A stretch of 64,000 nucleotides of DNA, taken from positions 1-64,000 of the forward strand of contig NZ_SMFK01000003.1 of NCBI RefSeq assembly GCF_004349355.1, read 5' to 3'. Within the stretch, counting starts at the first letter, position 1; every line of letters begins with the position of its first letter. Below, one piece after another: positions 25,228 to 35,278 of the stretch. The notes under the pieces are model-generated. The model was not told the origin of the DNA and did no database searches. It saw nothing but the letters and a program-made list of their open reading frames with translations. A program made the position numbers and the translations under genes. The DNA is from Flavobacterium cellulosilyticum. GTDB taxonomy: Bacteria > Bacteroidota > Bacteroidia > Flavobacteriales > Flavobacteriaceae.

Positions 25228-26468
25228 TATTTAGAAAATTTCTTTACAGATGCTGCAAATTCCGGATATTTCAAGGCTGTTTCTTCTACTGACAAACCTT
25301 CAACTGCTCCCGTCCAAGCTTGTTGCAAAGCGTTGACCCCTGCTTTTGGTCCCATTGGATGCGCCAAAATTCCACCACCTGCCATGTATAACAAATCGGT
25401 GGTTTGGGTTCTACGATAGGTTTCTACCGCTTGTCCGCCCCATTGTCCCGAAGACACAACAGGCAAAATTTCATATCCCCCCAAAAAAGGTTTTAAACAC
25501 GATTGTATTGAAGTCACCACAGAATCATCCGACTCCCAAAACTTATTCTGAATGCCATTTACATGCAATTGATCGACTCCTGCCAAACGCTGTATTTTTT
25601 GATAGGCTGGAAATTCAATTCCCAACAAAGGATGTCTGTTCAACATTCCCCAGCCATTTCTATGGCCGTGAATAACTAGTTCACCTTGATCACAAATTTT
25701 TTTTGTACCAGCCAAGCCAACACTGTTAATACTAATCATAGCACAGCTTCCTTTTTCCTTTCTAATCAAATCGTATTTTCGTTGCATCGCATCAATTTCA
25801 TCGCTGATATTGAAGGCATACATTACTTTCTTTCCTGTTTTTTGTTCGTTGTCACGAATGACTTTCATAATCGATTTTACTCTATCATCAAAAGGAGAAT
25901 TTGCCGCAGAACCCATCAATTCATCGTCCTTGATAAAGTCAATTCCGGCATCGATTAAGTTTTTGACCAAAGCCGTTGTTTCGGCAATACTCATCCCGAT
26001 ACTTGGCTTGATAATCGTACCAATCATCGGTCTATCGGCTACACCACAAGATAATTTAGATCCTTGAATACCAAATTTCGATCCTTTGAAATGATTTTTA
26101 AATGAATCTGGCAATTCAAAATCCATCAATTTCAAACCTGTAAATTGAGTGATTTCGTATAAATTCCCTTGTAAAGTACTGATTAACACAGGTAAATTAT
26201 AGCCGAAATTCTCAATCGACCAACTTACTTTTACTCTTGCTTTTTGGTACTTCTTTCCCGGAATACTTCCTCCAGGAATGGAAGGTTCATCAGCTACATC
26301 TAGCAATTGAATGTCCTCCACTCGAGCAGCAAAACGTTTTTTCAATTCCTCTGTTTCACCTGGAACTGACACAAAAGTCCCAGATGATTGTTCTCCAGCT
26401 AAAACTGCCGCAGCCTGTTCCACCTCATAAGGGGTTTCAATAAGATATTCAGCAAAAACTCTTTCCAT
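25227..26468 (-). CDS. RuBisCO-like protein (RuBisCO large-chain family, non-CO2-fixing type)
   Basis: This 413-residue protein has the RuBisCO large-subunit fold but is shorter than the authentic form (about 470). Active-site blocks are seen in order: GTIIKPSIGMS with the KP Lys, GIDFIKDDEL with the Lys at residue 180 that is carbamylated in RuBisCO, HGHRNGWGML, SSGQWGG, and GGGILAHPMG. The loop 6 segment with the Lys that CO2 fixation needs (G-x-x-x-G-K) is not recognisable. This fits RLPs that act as decarboxylase or transcarboxylase/hydrolase on phosphorylated oxo sugar acids. With the upstream-coupled DUF1537 kinase it is a candidate OiaX/OiaC-type enzyme of D-apionate degradation. It begins 26 bases after the GH2 gene ends. 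Confidence 0.88.
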   Translation of the reverse strand: MERVFAEYLIETPYEVEQAAAVLAGEQSSGTFVSVPGETEELKKRFAARVEDIQLLDVADEPSIPGGSIPGKKYQKARVKVSWSIENFGYNLPVLISTLQGNLYEITQFTGLKLMDFELPDSFKNHFKGSKFGIQGSKLSCGVADRPMIGTIIKPSIGMSIAETTALVKNLIDAGIDFIKDDELMGSAANSPFDDRVKSIMKVIRDNEQKTGKKVMYAFNISDEIDAMQRKYDLIRKEKGSCAMISINSVGLAGTKKICDQGELVIHGHRNGWGMLNRHPLLGIEFPAYQKIQRLAGVDQLHVNGIQNKFWESDDSVVTSIQSCLKPFLGGYEILPVVSSGQWGGQAVETYRRTQTTDLLYMAGGGILAHPMGPKAGVNALQQAWTGAVEGLSVEETALKYPEFAASVKKFSK

Positions 26469-26494
26469 GGCTTTTCTATTATTATTTCTTTTAA

Positions 26495-28927
26495 TTACTG
26501 TACTCCTACTTCAATTGTTGCAGCATTAATTCCATTCCCTGTTGAAGCTTTCAACTGAATTTTTTCTTTCTTTCCATTCGACTGAATGATGGCAATACAT
26601 TTTCCGTTATATACTTTGCAAGAATTGGCTTTAAACGAATCTAATCCCGCTTGATAACCGTTGTCAACACCAACCAATTTTCCTCCACCAGTCACTTCAA
26701 ATTGAATTAAATCATTCGCATTTGGCACTAAATTTCCATCAGCATCTGTAATCGAAACGGTAACGTAAACCAAATCGTAAGTGTCATTTTTGATGGTAGT
26801 TTTATCCGCTATTAAAGCAATTTTTGAAGCAGCTCCAGCAGTATGAATCACTTTCTCTAAAACTACTACTCCCTTCTTTCTAGAAATCGCTTTTATAATT
26901 CCTGGTTCGAATTTTACACGCCAAGAAATATGCAAATCATCGTTTTGTTTTGATTTTACTCCAAGAGATTTCCCGTTTAAGAATAATTCCACTTGATCGG
27001 CATTGTTGTAATAGGCCCAAACATCAACTTCCTGCCCCGAAGTCCAGTTCCAATGCGGAAAAATATGTAAAACGGGTTTCGTTGTCCATTCACTTTGGTA
27101 CATATAATACACGTCCTTTGGCAAACCCGCTAAGTCCACAATCCCAAAATAAGAACTTCTCGCTGGATATGGATACGGATCGGGTTCGCCCAAATAATCG
27201 AATCCTGTCCAGATAAACGTTCCCGCCATAAAATCCTGTTTTTTGATGGTTTTCCAATTGGCTTCATGCGTGGTGCCCCAATAGGATTGTACCTGGTCAT
27301 AAGCAGAAACGGTCCAATCTGCATTGCCATCAAATCCTGCACCATATTTTGGTGGCCAAGCCTTAATCCCATCCGAAGGAAAATCATAATGACCGCGGGT
27401 TTCGAGTGCCGAAACACTTTCGGAAGCGAGTATTTTTTGCCCTTTAAAACGAGTCGGGAAATCCTTGTAATCTTCGTGTTTGTAATTAAATCCTAATAAA
27501 TCCAATGCCCCTGATTGATAAATGAAATTTTTCGCTATAACATTCTCTGTCAAAGCACTCGTAACGGGACGGGTCGTGTCCAAAGATTTTACGATTTGAG
27601 CCAATTCTCTGGTAATGGCAATTCCCGTGCTATCAAATTGTTCCCTGATTTCGTTACCAATACTCCACATCATCACTGACGGATAATTGCGATCTCTTTT
27701 GATAAAATCTTCCAAATCTTGTTTATGCCAAGCATCCCAATCTTTATGGTAATCGTTGGTAACTTTTTTCTTTTTCCAAACATCGGTAAATTCATCCTGA
27801 ACAATAAATCCCATTTCGTCACACAATTGCATCATCTCTAAAGAGGCTGGATTGTGTGCCATGCGGATGGCATTTGTTCCCATTTCTTTTAATATTGTCA
27901 ATTTGCGTTTGATAGCCGCTTTATTCGCAACAGCTCCTAATGCTCCGTTATCATGATGCAGACAAACACCTAAAATTTTCGTTGGAACTCCATTCAATGA
28001 AAACCCTTTTTCAGCATCAAAATTGAAAGAACGAATTCCTAGAGGCGTTTCATAATTATCTACTGTTTTTGAATTTTCATAAATTGTAGTGACAATTTTG
28101 TATAGATTTGGATTTTCAGTATCCCATAACTTAGGCTGGTTTACAACCAAATTATGAATTTTCGTCGAATTTGTATTTGCACCAATTTTTTCTGTTGTAA
28201 CAACATTGGCAACTTCCTGATTATTGGCATCCAAAATAGAAGTCTTTAACTTGAATTCTTTAGGAACTTCATTTTTATTTTCGATAGTCACTTCAAAATG
28301 CACCGAAGCTTTTGCTGCCGAAACTTCTGGAGTAGTCACAAAGGTTCCCCATTTTGCAACGTGGAGTTTTTCACTAGCAACCAATCGTACATTTCTATAA
28401 ATTCCAGAACCCGTATACCATCTTGAATTGGGTTGTGCATCATTATCGACTTTTACGGCAATTACATTTTCCTTACCAAAATTCAAATATTGTGATAGCT
28501 CATAACCAAATGAAATATATCCGTTTGGGCGAATGCCCAATGAATGTCCGTTTATAAATACTTCGCTGTTTTTAAAAACACCATCAAATTCTATAGAAAC
28601 TGTCTTTGTTGCCCAATTTTCGGGTAGCGTAAACGTTTTGCGATACCATCCCATTCCTGCTGGCAAAAAAGCTTGTGCTTGTTTGGTTGGATTCTCTTTA
28701 TTAAACGCAGCTTCAATACTCCAATCGTGTGGCAATTGTAATATTCTCCAATCTGATGTATTTAAGTCAGAATGGATTGCGTTTGGATAATCTCCTAATT
28801 TAAAATTCCAGTTTTCATTGAAATCTTCAATAATTCTTATTTTCTTTTCTAATGTTGCACAAGAGATTAAAAATAACAATAGGATTGCACTTCCGACTTT
28901 ATGCAGGACGTTTTTATGTAACTTCAT
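26495..28927 (-). CDS. Glycoside hydrolase family 2 lipoprotein (beta-galactosidase/beta-glucuronidase type)
   Basis: Start at 28927 gives about 810 residues with a lipoprotein signal (AILLLFLISCATLEK; Cys after LIS), so it is anchored in a membrane, probably facing the outside or periplasm. The GH2 sandwich, immunoglobulin-like and TIM-barrel domains follow in order. LQLPHDWSIEAAF is the substrate-domain beginning, and the acid/base Glu is in MMWSIGNEIREQ. A Big/DUF4982-type beta domain ends the protein. The next gene upstream is a second GH2. An extended frame to 29017 runs into an inverted repeat and is not real. The sugar (galactose, galacturonate, glucuronate or arabinose) cannot be read from sequence. 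Confidence 0.87.
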   Translation of the reverse strand: MKLHKNVLHKVGSAILLLFLISCATLEKKIRIIEDFNENWNFKLGDYPNAIHSDLNTSDWRILQLPHDWSIEAAFNKENPTKQAQAFLPAGMGWYRKTFTLPENWATKTVSIEFDGVFKNSEVFINGHSLGIRPNGYISFGYELSQYLNFGKENVIAVKVDNDAQPNSRWYTGSGIYRNVRLVASEKLHVAKWGTFVTTPEVSAAKASVHFEVTIENKNEVPKEFKLKTSILDANNQEVANVVTTEKIGANTNSTKIHNLVVNQPKLWDTENPNLYKIVTTIYENSKTVDNYETPLGIRSFNFDAEKGFSLNGVPTKILGVCLHHDNGALGAVANKAAIKRKLTILKEMGTNAIRMAHNPASLEMMQLCDEMGFIVQDEFTDVWKKKKVTNDYHKDWDAWHKQDLEDFIKRDRNYPSVMMWSIGNEIREQFDSTGIAITRELAQIVKSLDTTRPVTSALTENVIAKNFIYQSGALDLLGFNYKHEDYKDFPTRFKGQKILASESVSALETRGHYDFPSDGIKAWPPKYGAGFDGNADWTVSAYDQVQSYWGTTHEANWKTIKKQDFMAGTFIWTGFDYLGEPDPYPYPARSSYFGIVDLAGLPKDVYYMYQSEWTTKPVLHIFPHWNWTSGQEVDVWAYYNNADQVELFLNGKSLGVKSKQNDDLHISWRVKFEPGIIKAISRKKGVVVLEKVIHTAGAASKIALIADKTTIKNDTYDLVYVTVSITDADGNLVPNANDLIQFEVTGGGKLVGVDNGYQAGLDSFKANSCKVYNGKCIAIIQSNGKKEKIQLKASTGNGINAATIEVGVQ

Positions 28928-28951
28928 AATTTTATTTTTTTTATGCTGTAT

Positions 28952-29022
28952 GTCATTGCGAGGAACGAGGTAATAACATAACGAAAGCAATTGCTGTGAT
29001 TGCTTCGTTCCTCGCAATGACG
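28952..29022. repeat. Inverted repeat GTCATTGCGAGGAACGA (dispersed Bacteroidota element)
   Basis: gtcattgcgaggaacgagg at 28952..28970 and cttcgttcctcgcaatgac at 29004..29022 form an almost perfect 19-base inverted repeat. The word is a common intergenic repeat in Bacteroidota. It lies between two GH2 genes and abuts the end of the second. It may function as an RNA processing or terminator-like hairpin on the minus-strand transcript. Confidence 0.8.
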
Positions 29023-29023
29023 T

Positions 29024-32000
29024 TTACTGAAACTCAAATGAATCCAATAGCAATCCTTTCATGTCTTCTGATTCTAAAGTAATGGTATACGTTCCAGCAT
29101 TGATATAACCACCCGAAGTGGTGTTTAAAATTTTCCATTTTTCTGTTGCGGAAGGAAATTCAATTTCATCATTTCGCATCATAATTCCGTAGGCATCTTG
29201 CATCTTGAAACGCACTTTAATTGGTGTTTCATTTCGATTCATAAAACGAAAACGCATCAAATAAATTCTTGCGACACCCGGTTTTACTTCAAACTGAATA
29301 CTGTTTTTGGTCTTTTGAGTAAACTCAATATAATCGGCTTTTTTGAAGTTTCCTTTTTCAATTCCGTTTCCTGTTACTTTGCCTTTTTCCGCTTCGAAAA
29401 CAGCTATCGGACGCGAATTGTCTTTTTCGTTCATTTCATATGTTGGCACGACTGCAATAGTCGGATTTATCGCCGAATCAAAAATCACTTTTTCTCCCTT
29501 TTTAACTATTTTATGATGAACAAAAAAATCAATTCCAGCGGAATTTTTAGCGGTATCATCTAACTTTTTGTAACCTGAAATTGAATCTTTTGTCGTACTC
29601 ATTAAATACACTTCCGAATCTTCATTGGTTGTAAAAGAACCTGAAACTTTCGAATGATTGGATAATAGCAAATAATCTGCACCAAAAATTTCAGAAGGCA
29701 ATTTTGTAAAAATCACATCCGAATCGGAATATTGTTTGGAGTTAATATCCAACCAAGAACCTATTTTTGTTGGAGAATTAATCGATACATTTTGAATGTT
29801 TCTTGGCGAAGCAGCAGCTCCTTTCAAAGTTTTATCTTTAGTTGCAATCGCAATTGCAGAGATAATAGCTTGTCCTGCTTTGGCATTTGGAAACGAAATA
29901 GTAATTTTTCCGTTTTTACTTTTTACAACAAACGATTTTTTCAATGCAGTATCATGCCCAACTTCCGACCAAATATCTAAATCTTTCAACACCACATTAT
30001 CATTGATCGCAACATCAAATAAACGCCATCCTTGGCAATCCATTCCGCCACCTGTTCCGTACCAAGGCTCAGTGAAATATAATTCGACTAGATATTCGCC
30101 ATCGGGAGCGGGAAATTCATATCGTAATTTATCAGCTCCGTATCTGAAATTCTGAAATAATTCATCTTCGTTCGTTCCTGAAATTGGATCAAAAGTTTTA
30201 CGCTGACTGGCATAAAAATCAGGTAGTTTATTAAAATCATCTGTCCATGACAATGAACCCCAAGTATTCGTTCCGCTTTTATGAACATCGGCTTGCCAAC
30301 TGTTTCCAAGAGAATCCGTGATTTCTGGACCACCACTATTGACTCTATAAATATAATTATAACCTTTTATAGGCTGTAGAAGCGTTTCTTTCTTTGTTTC
30401 TAATGTTTTTAAATTGGGTGCTTTCGGCAAAGAATTTAATACAATATAATCTTTGGCAACAGCCACACCATTCACGTAACCTACCGCATACAACACATTG
30501 TATTGAATGTTGGCATTATTCCATTGAAAATGCTGTCCAATGCCTTGATTTTTCAGTTTCCCTAACGAAGCATTATTCACATCATTGAATAATTCGACTT
30601 CGTCACAATTCGAATACACATCGATTCCGTTTTTGATTCCTGTGGTTTCCCATCGACTCGGCCAAGTGTGCGAAACGATATAGACCATAGGATTGGTTTT
30701 GTTCGACACATAATTCGCTCGGTACATATAATAGGCATCCAAAGGTTCGCCCCAAATACTAAAAAGTCCCTTGTAATTCACTGGCCCTACTCTATCAATA
30801 TCTCTAAATCCTTCACCATTTTGTTCACGACCTGGGTTCTCATGAGACGCAAACAACCAATTAAATTGTCCAACGACTTTATCTTTCACCGATTCGGCTT
30901 CACGAACTTTGATTTCCATTAATTGGGAGAAACGGTTTTCGCTCAAAATTCCTTTTTGGTCAAATTCCCCTTCAGTATGCAAATCAGTGGAACGCCAAGC
31001 ACCATATTCTCCATTTAACAACTGCTTACTCAACTCGACATTATAATTAAACGGATCGCCACCATAGGTTCCCGACCAGTTTTGCACCACATTCCAGTCC
31101 GTTCCTTCTCCTCCGTTGCAAGTAGTTACCTTGCGTTGCAAAGCAGCTGTTGGATCCATTTCACGGATAATTTGAGTACATTCTTCGGCAAACGCTGCTG
31201 GAATCGTGCTTTCGTTTTGCAATCCCCACAAAACTACCGATGGATTGTTGCGGCGTTCTTTAATCCATTCTCGCAATAAGTTTTTGAAATTGGCTTTGAA
31301 TTCAGGTGTGTCGTACCAAATGTGAGCCGAAAACTGACTCCAAAATAAGATACCATTTTCGTCTAGTTCTTTTTGATATTCTAAATTGTGTGGTTGGTGT
31401 CCTTCGCGAAAAGCATTGAAACCAGCGGCTTTGATTTGTTCAATTCTGGCTGTGATTTCTTCATTCGAAAAGGAATGGCTTTTGCCAATAAGATGCTCGT
31501 ATTCGCAAGTTCCGTTGATGAATACTGGTTTATCATTGATGAAAAATCGATTATCATTTCCGTTTCTATCCACCGGCCAAGAAACCCAGCGGATACCATA
31601 AGGCGTTTTGAGTTCATCTATTTTTTTTCCGTTTTCATAAATTGAAGTCACTAATTGGTACAAATAGGGATTTTCAGGACTCCAAAGTTTAGGTTGGGAA
31701 ATTGCTGTTAACGTATGCGGCAATTCTTTGGTTTCGCCTACAAGTATGTTAATTTCACTTTTAGCAGTTGTTACTTCTATTGCTGTTGCATCAAAAAGCG
31801 TGTTCACAATCGTCAAGTTACGATTCGTTTTTCCATAGTTTTTGATTTCGGTAGTTGTATTTAGAATGGCTTTCTCTTTCGAAGTCGCTTTGTCATTCCA
31901 AATATGAACGCCAAAAGGTTCAATGCGGACATCATTTGTCACCACCAAAGTAACTGGTCTGAAAATTCCCATTGGTTGTGAACCTTCAGAGAAACCCCAT

Positions 32001-32524
32001 TCGCCAGAACAACCTCCACAAACCCAAGGTAAATCGGCAATGAAAGCAGGGTGAGCTGCTTTGACCATTACATTATTTGCGCTGTCAAAAGAAATTGCAT
32101 CCGTAATATCAATTGTAAAAGTCGTTCTTCCGCCTTTGTGTTCTCCTACTTTTTTACCATTCACCCAAACTGTAGCATAAGAACTTACTCCTTCAAAAAA
32201 AAGGAAATGTCGTTTCCCTTTATCGGATTTGTCCAATTGTAGGGATTTATGATACCAAGCGGTACCGTGTAAATTACCATGTTTGGTTCTTCGAAAACCA
32301 TAATATTGATCCCAGTTGTGTGGTACATTGACGTTTTTCCATTGAGAATCAATTTTAGGATTTTGTACAAAGTTGGATTCTGATGTAAGTGGTTCGTCTA
32401 GCATCGTTGTAGTCCAAACAGAATTTAGCGAAACCTCTTTACGAAGTTTCGCTTCCTTCCTATCATTTTGGCCCCAGCCAAAATAACCAACTAAAGCAAA
32501 GCAAACTATTAATCTTAAATTCAT
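29024..32524 (-). CDS. Multidomain glycoside hydrolase family 2 with malectin and carbohydrate-binding-like C-terminus
   Basis: This 1,166-residue secreted enzyme (signal MNLRLIVCFALVGYFGWGQ) is over 300 residues longer than the plain GH2 next door. The GH2 core covers about residues 30-680: NVPHNWDQYYGF, then FEGVSSYATVWVNGKKVGEH, then VVLWGLQNESTIPAAF with the acid/base Glu. From about 740 to 870 there is a malectin-type domain (YGADKLRYEFPAPDGEYLVE, then YFTEPWYGTGGG), and the C-terminal 130 residues form a beta-sandwich resembling CBM6/CBM35 modules. No membrane anchor was seen. It probably removes a terminal sugar from a large pectic oligosaccharide. Substrate unknown. Gap to the upstream gene is 9 bases. 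Confidence 0.85.
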   Translation of the reverse strand: MNLRLIVCFALVGYFGWGQNDRKEAKLRKEVSLNSVWTTTMLDEPLTSESNFVQNPKIDSQWKNVNVPHNWDQYYGFRRTKHGNLHGTAWYHKSLQLDKSDKGKRHFLFFEGVSSYATVWVNGKKVGEHKGGRTTFTIDITDAISFDSANNVMVKAAHPAFIADLPWVCGGCSGEWGFSEGSQPMGIFRPVTLVVTNDVRIEPFGVHIWNDKATSKEKAILNTTTEIKNYGKTNRNLTIVNTLFDATAIEVTTAKSEINILVGETKELPHTLTAISQPKLWSPENPYLYQLVTSIYENGKKIDELKTPYGIRWVSWPVDRNGNDNRFFINDKPVFINGTCEYEHLIGKSHSFSNEEITARIEQIKAAGFNAFREGHQPHNLEYQKELDENGILFWSQFSAHIWYDTPEFKANFKNLLREWIKERRNNPSVVLWGLQNESTIPAAFAEECTQIIREMDPTAALQRKVTTCNGGEGTDWNVVQNWSGTYGGDPFNYNVELSKQLLNGEYGAWRSTDLHTEGEFDQKGILSENRFSQLMEIKVREAESVKDKVVGQFNWLFASHENPGREQNGEGFRDIDRVGPVNYKGLFSIWGEPLDAYYMYRANYVSNKTNPMVYIVSHTWPSRWETTGIKNGIDVYSNCDEVELFNDVNNASLGKLKNQGIGQHFQWNNANIQYNVLYAVGYVNGVAVAKDYIVLNSLPKAPNLKTLETKKETLLQPIKGYNYIYRVNSGGPEITDSLGNSWQADVHKSGTNTWGSLSWTDDFNKLPDFYASQRKTFDPISGTNEDELFQNFRYGADKLRYEFPAPDGEYLVELYFTEPWYGTGGGMDCQGWRLFDVAINDNVVLKDLDIWSEVGHDTALKKSFVVKSKNGKITISFPNAKAGQAIISAIAIATKDKTLKGAAASPRNIQNVSINSPTKIGSWLDINSKQYSDSDVIFTKLPSEIFGADYLLLSNHSKVSGSFTTNEDSEVYLMSTTKDSISGYKKLDDTAKNSAGIDFFVHHKIVKKGEKVIFDSAINPTIAVVPTYEMNEKDNSRPIAVFEAEKGKVTGNGIEKGNFKKADYIEFTQKTKNSIQFEVKPGVARIYLMRFRFMNRNETPIKVRFKMQDAYGIMMRNDEIEFPSATEKWKILNTTSGGYINAGTYTITLESEDMKGLLLDSFEFQ

Positions 32525-32533
32525 CCTGTATTT

Positions 32534-35260
32534 TTAATAGAACAACCAATCAACGGCTTCTTTTTCATCTTTTCCTATGTAGCCTACATCTCGAGATTTT
32601 ATATCTTGATTGCCATCAATAAATCCTAAAACCAATACTTTTCCTTTTCCTAAAACCAGTTCGTTTTCGCCTGGTTGAAATAAATAAGTATGAATATTAA
32701 TTCTTGGTAATTCCTTTAAATTCATAGCATTGGCCAAAATAACTTCGGCTTGACCGTAAGTATTTCCTGCTGCGTCTGTTTCCAAACTTGGCGGCAATAA
32801 AAATCTTTTTTGATCCGTATTGAAATACCCAATAACCACTTTAACTGCTTTCTTATTTTGGAATTTCAGTTTGGTACCCTTTTCATTTTGACCTAACTCT
32901 TCGAATGAAATTCCTTTTAAATTTTGCAATTCGGGAGCAACTTTTGTGATTTCTGAAATTGGAGTATCGTATACTTTGATTCCGTTTTTCACATCATAAG
33001 TGGTTGTGTTTTTATTCAACACTTTTACTTCTGCTGTTTGCCAAGCTTTAGCTTCTCCCTTAGCTATTTTACCATCTTTTGACGATTTTAAAAGCGCAAT
33101 ATTTCGTTTTAAGTTAACCAACTCTCTTTCGTAATGAGGCAACATTTCAATCCAAGTTTTATGCAAACCATCGTCTCCTCCAATTGGAATGCGTCGCTGC
33201 GCCGTTTGCATACTATTGGCATACAAATAGGTGTCTTTAGTCAAATTAACCAATTCTTGGTAATATTCGATACTTTTTTCTAAATGCGGTACGGCTTTAT
33301 CCAAATCGGCAATATCATTCGAATGGCTGTAACGCAATACCAAAATCGCGGCTTTTACTTTTTCGGAAAAACAATCGGCGAAAGCTTTGTAGCAATAAGT
33401 ATCGTTTTTAAGACGATCAAATTCGGCTTTGTCCTGAGTCACTTTGGCAGCAGCCAAATCAATTGCTTTAACTGCTATTTCTCCGTGTTTAGTAATTTCG
33501 CTAATGATTTGAGTTGGCGTTTCACCTACATGCGGAATTTTGTCCCATTCTTTTTGAGCATAATCGATAAGCAATTCGCCAATGGGTCCACAAGATTCAT
33601 GAAAACCTGGATACACACGCCATTTGGCTGGATTGACCAACTGACTTTCGAACATTCCTAACAATAAGGTTTGGCGATTTCCTTCGGTAATTCCGAATCT
33701 TCTCAAGGTTTTTGGAGCAATTTCTCCAATTTCTTCATATGCTTTTAAAATCTGACTCGCCGACTCCTTGTCTGTTCCAAATTTGGTTGCTAACTGTGTA
33801 CTCCAAAAAGAAATTTCATCTTTTCTGTCACGATTACTTTCCCAAGCATAACGTGCCCAAGCTTTGTACCAAATCCAATCGCGTTCCATTTCTAACAATC
33901 TTGGTTCGGTTTTATCCGCAGTATAAGGCCAATCCCAGTAAGACGCTTGTGGGTATAAATGCAAAGCATTCGCCCCGTGAATGTTGTGCATTGCTTGGAT
34001 GCTTTTTTGAATAAAATCTGGCGATCCGTATCTAAAAGGCTCTAAATTTGCCAAAATATGCACGTTAGAGATATGAATAGAACCCAACGCGCTCAATTGA
34101 CGGTGAGTTTCTGACCAAGGCCCACGAGGTTGATAAGTGGTTAATGATTCTCCATTGTACTTACTCATCGTATATAAATTCTTGTATAAAGGCAAGGCTT
34201 TTGCCATTACCAGAGGGGCATCGGTATCGTGAGAACGCAAGATAATTGGCGGTTCAACTGTCGTTCCTAAAGCTTTTAGACCATCTTGAACGCCTGGAAT
34301 AATTGTTTTGGTAAACCATTCTACATCATCATCAACCGTATTCATGGCTTCCCCTAAGGCAACTAAAAGACCTACATTAGGATATTTTTCGATAAATGCT
34401 GCAATTGATTTTTTAGTATAATCAGCAATCAAAGGAGTAATCGGACGTTGTCTGTCTTGGGTTTTGATGTTGTAATGCTCCGCAAAAGGTTTGGAAACAA
34501 TGATGTTGTAAAACATTTGAATCACCCAAATTCCTCTTTTGTTAGCTTCCTCTGTTAAGAATTTAAAGATTTCTTCATTTTTTTTGAAATCCTCATCACT
34601 CACCTCAACGGCAAATGGGTAGTCTTTCAATCGAACCAAAGAAGCAAACGGATGCCCGTTCCACAAATACAATGAATTAAGCCTGTTATTAACCATCATA
34701 TCCAAGTATTCTGTCCAAAGTGCTTTGTTGTAAAACCATGGGAATGTTTCTGGCGTATAAGGATATTCATAAACTTCTCTACCGGGTAAATAATTCATTT
34801 TTTGAACCCCAATACAAGTTCCTCTCAAAACCATTTCTGGATTTTGTTGCACATTGATATTTTCAGGTAATTTCCCACCGATTTTAATACGTTCTTCTAA
34901 TTCTAAAGCTCCATATAAAGCTCCAGAAGCATCCATTCCTTCGATAAAAATAATGTTCTTTTGTGTACTAATTTGGAAACCTTCTTTCTTAGTTAATTTA
35001 CTTTCGTCTAATGCATACTTTTTAGTATTTTGTTTCCAATTATCCGTTCCCATTGCTCCAATAACAATAATTGAGTGACGGATTTTCTTTGGTAATTTAT
35101 CTAAAAAAGCAACTTCATATCCTTTATCTTTTAAAGTTTGAGATAATTTTTCGGCGCCAAACAGCACTCTTGGTGCATTGCTATCGCGAACAATCGTGAC
35201 AGTTTGCCCTGTTGCAAACGATACATAAAAAATGATAAATAGTAAGCTTAGGTATTTCAT
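32534..35260 (-). CDS. Putative alpha-glucuronidase/alpha-galacturonidase-type glycosidase (GH67/GH115-like)
   Basis: This 908-residue secreted protein has a signal MKYLSLLFIIFYVSFATGQ. The N-terminal domain (TVTIVRDSNAPRVLFGAEKL to about residue 140) resembles the small alpha/beta domain found before the barrels of GH20, GH67, GH84 and GH115. The barrel has ALWTEYLDMMVNNRLNSLYL, EEANKRGIWVIQMFYNI, a GLLVALGEAMNTVDDD acidic segment, and LYPQASYWDWPYT. Proteins of this build are often annotated as alpha-galacturonidase in Bacteroidota. It probably cleaves a uronic acid from pectic side chains. I am unsure of the exact family and the catalytic residues. Confidence 0.65.
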   Translation of the reverse strand: MKYLSLLFIIFYVSFATGQTVTIVRDSNAPRVLFGAEKLSQTLKDKGYEVAFLDKLPKKIRHSIIVIGAMGTDNWKQNTKKYALDESKLTKKEGFQISTQKNIIFIEGMDASGALYGALELEERIKIGGKLPENINVQQNPEMVLRGTCIGVQKMNYLPGREVYEYPYTPETFPWFYNKALWTEYLDMMVNNRLNSLYLWNGHPFASLVRLKDYPFAVEVSDEDFKKNEEIFKFLTEEANKRGIWVIQMFYNIIVSKPFAEHYNIKTQDRQRPITPLIADYTKKSIAAFIEKYPNVGLLVALGEAMNTVDDDVEWFTKTIIPGVQDGLKALGTTVEPPIILRSHDTDAPLVMAKALPLYKNLYTMSKYNGESLTTYQPRGPWSETHRQLSALGSIHISNVHILANLEPFRYGSPDFIQKSIQAMHNIHGANALHLYPQASYWDWPYTADKTEPRLLEMERDWIWYKAWARYAWESNRDRKDEISFWSTQLATKFGTDKESASQILKAYEEIGEIAPKTLRRFGITEGNRQTLLLGMFESQLVNPAKWRVYPGFHESCGPIGELLIDYAQKEWDKIPHVGETPTQIISEITKHGEIAVKAIDLAAAKVTQDKAEFDRLKNDTYCYKAFADCFSEKVKAAILVLRYSHSNDIADLDKAVPHLEKSIEYYQELVNLTKDTYLYANSMQTAQRRIPIGGDDGLHKTWIEMLPHYERELVNLKRNIALLKSSKDGKIAKGEAKAWQTAEVKVLNKNTTTYDVKNGIKVYDTPISEITKVAPELQNLKGISFEELGQNEKGTKLKFQNKKAVKVVIGYFNTDQKRFLLPPSLETDAAGNTYGQAEVILANAMNLKELPRINIHTYLFQPGENELVLGKGKVLVLGFIDGNQDIKSRDVGYIGKDEKEAVDWLFY

Positions 35261-35278
35261 TGTATTTTTATTTTATTC

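Noticed and set aside
25227..26468. True RuBisCO and CO2 fixation
   Set aside because: The protein is short and lacks a recognisable loop 6 lysine motif, no small subunit or phosphoribulokinase is nearby, and the kinase partner is of the sugar-acid type.
28928..29017. Extended N-terminus of the GH2 lipoprotein gene
   Set aside because: The added codons lie in an inverted repeat (28952..29022) and the lipoprotein signal starts at 28927.
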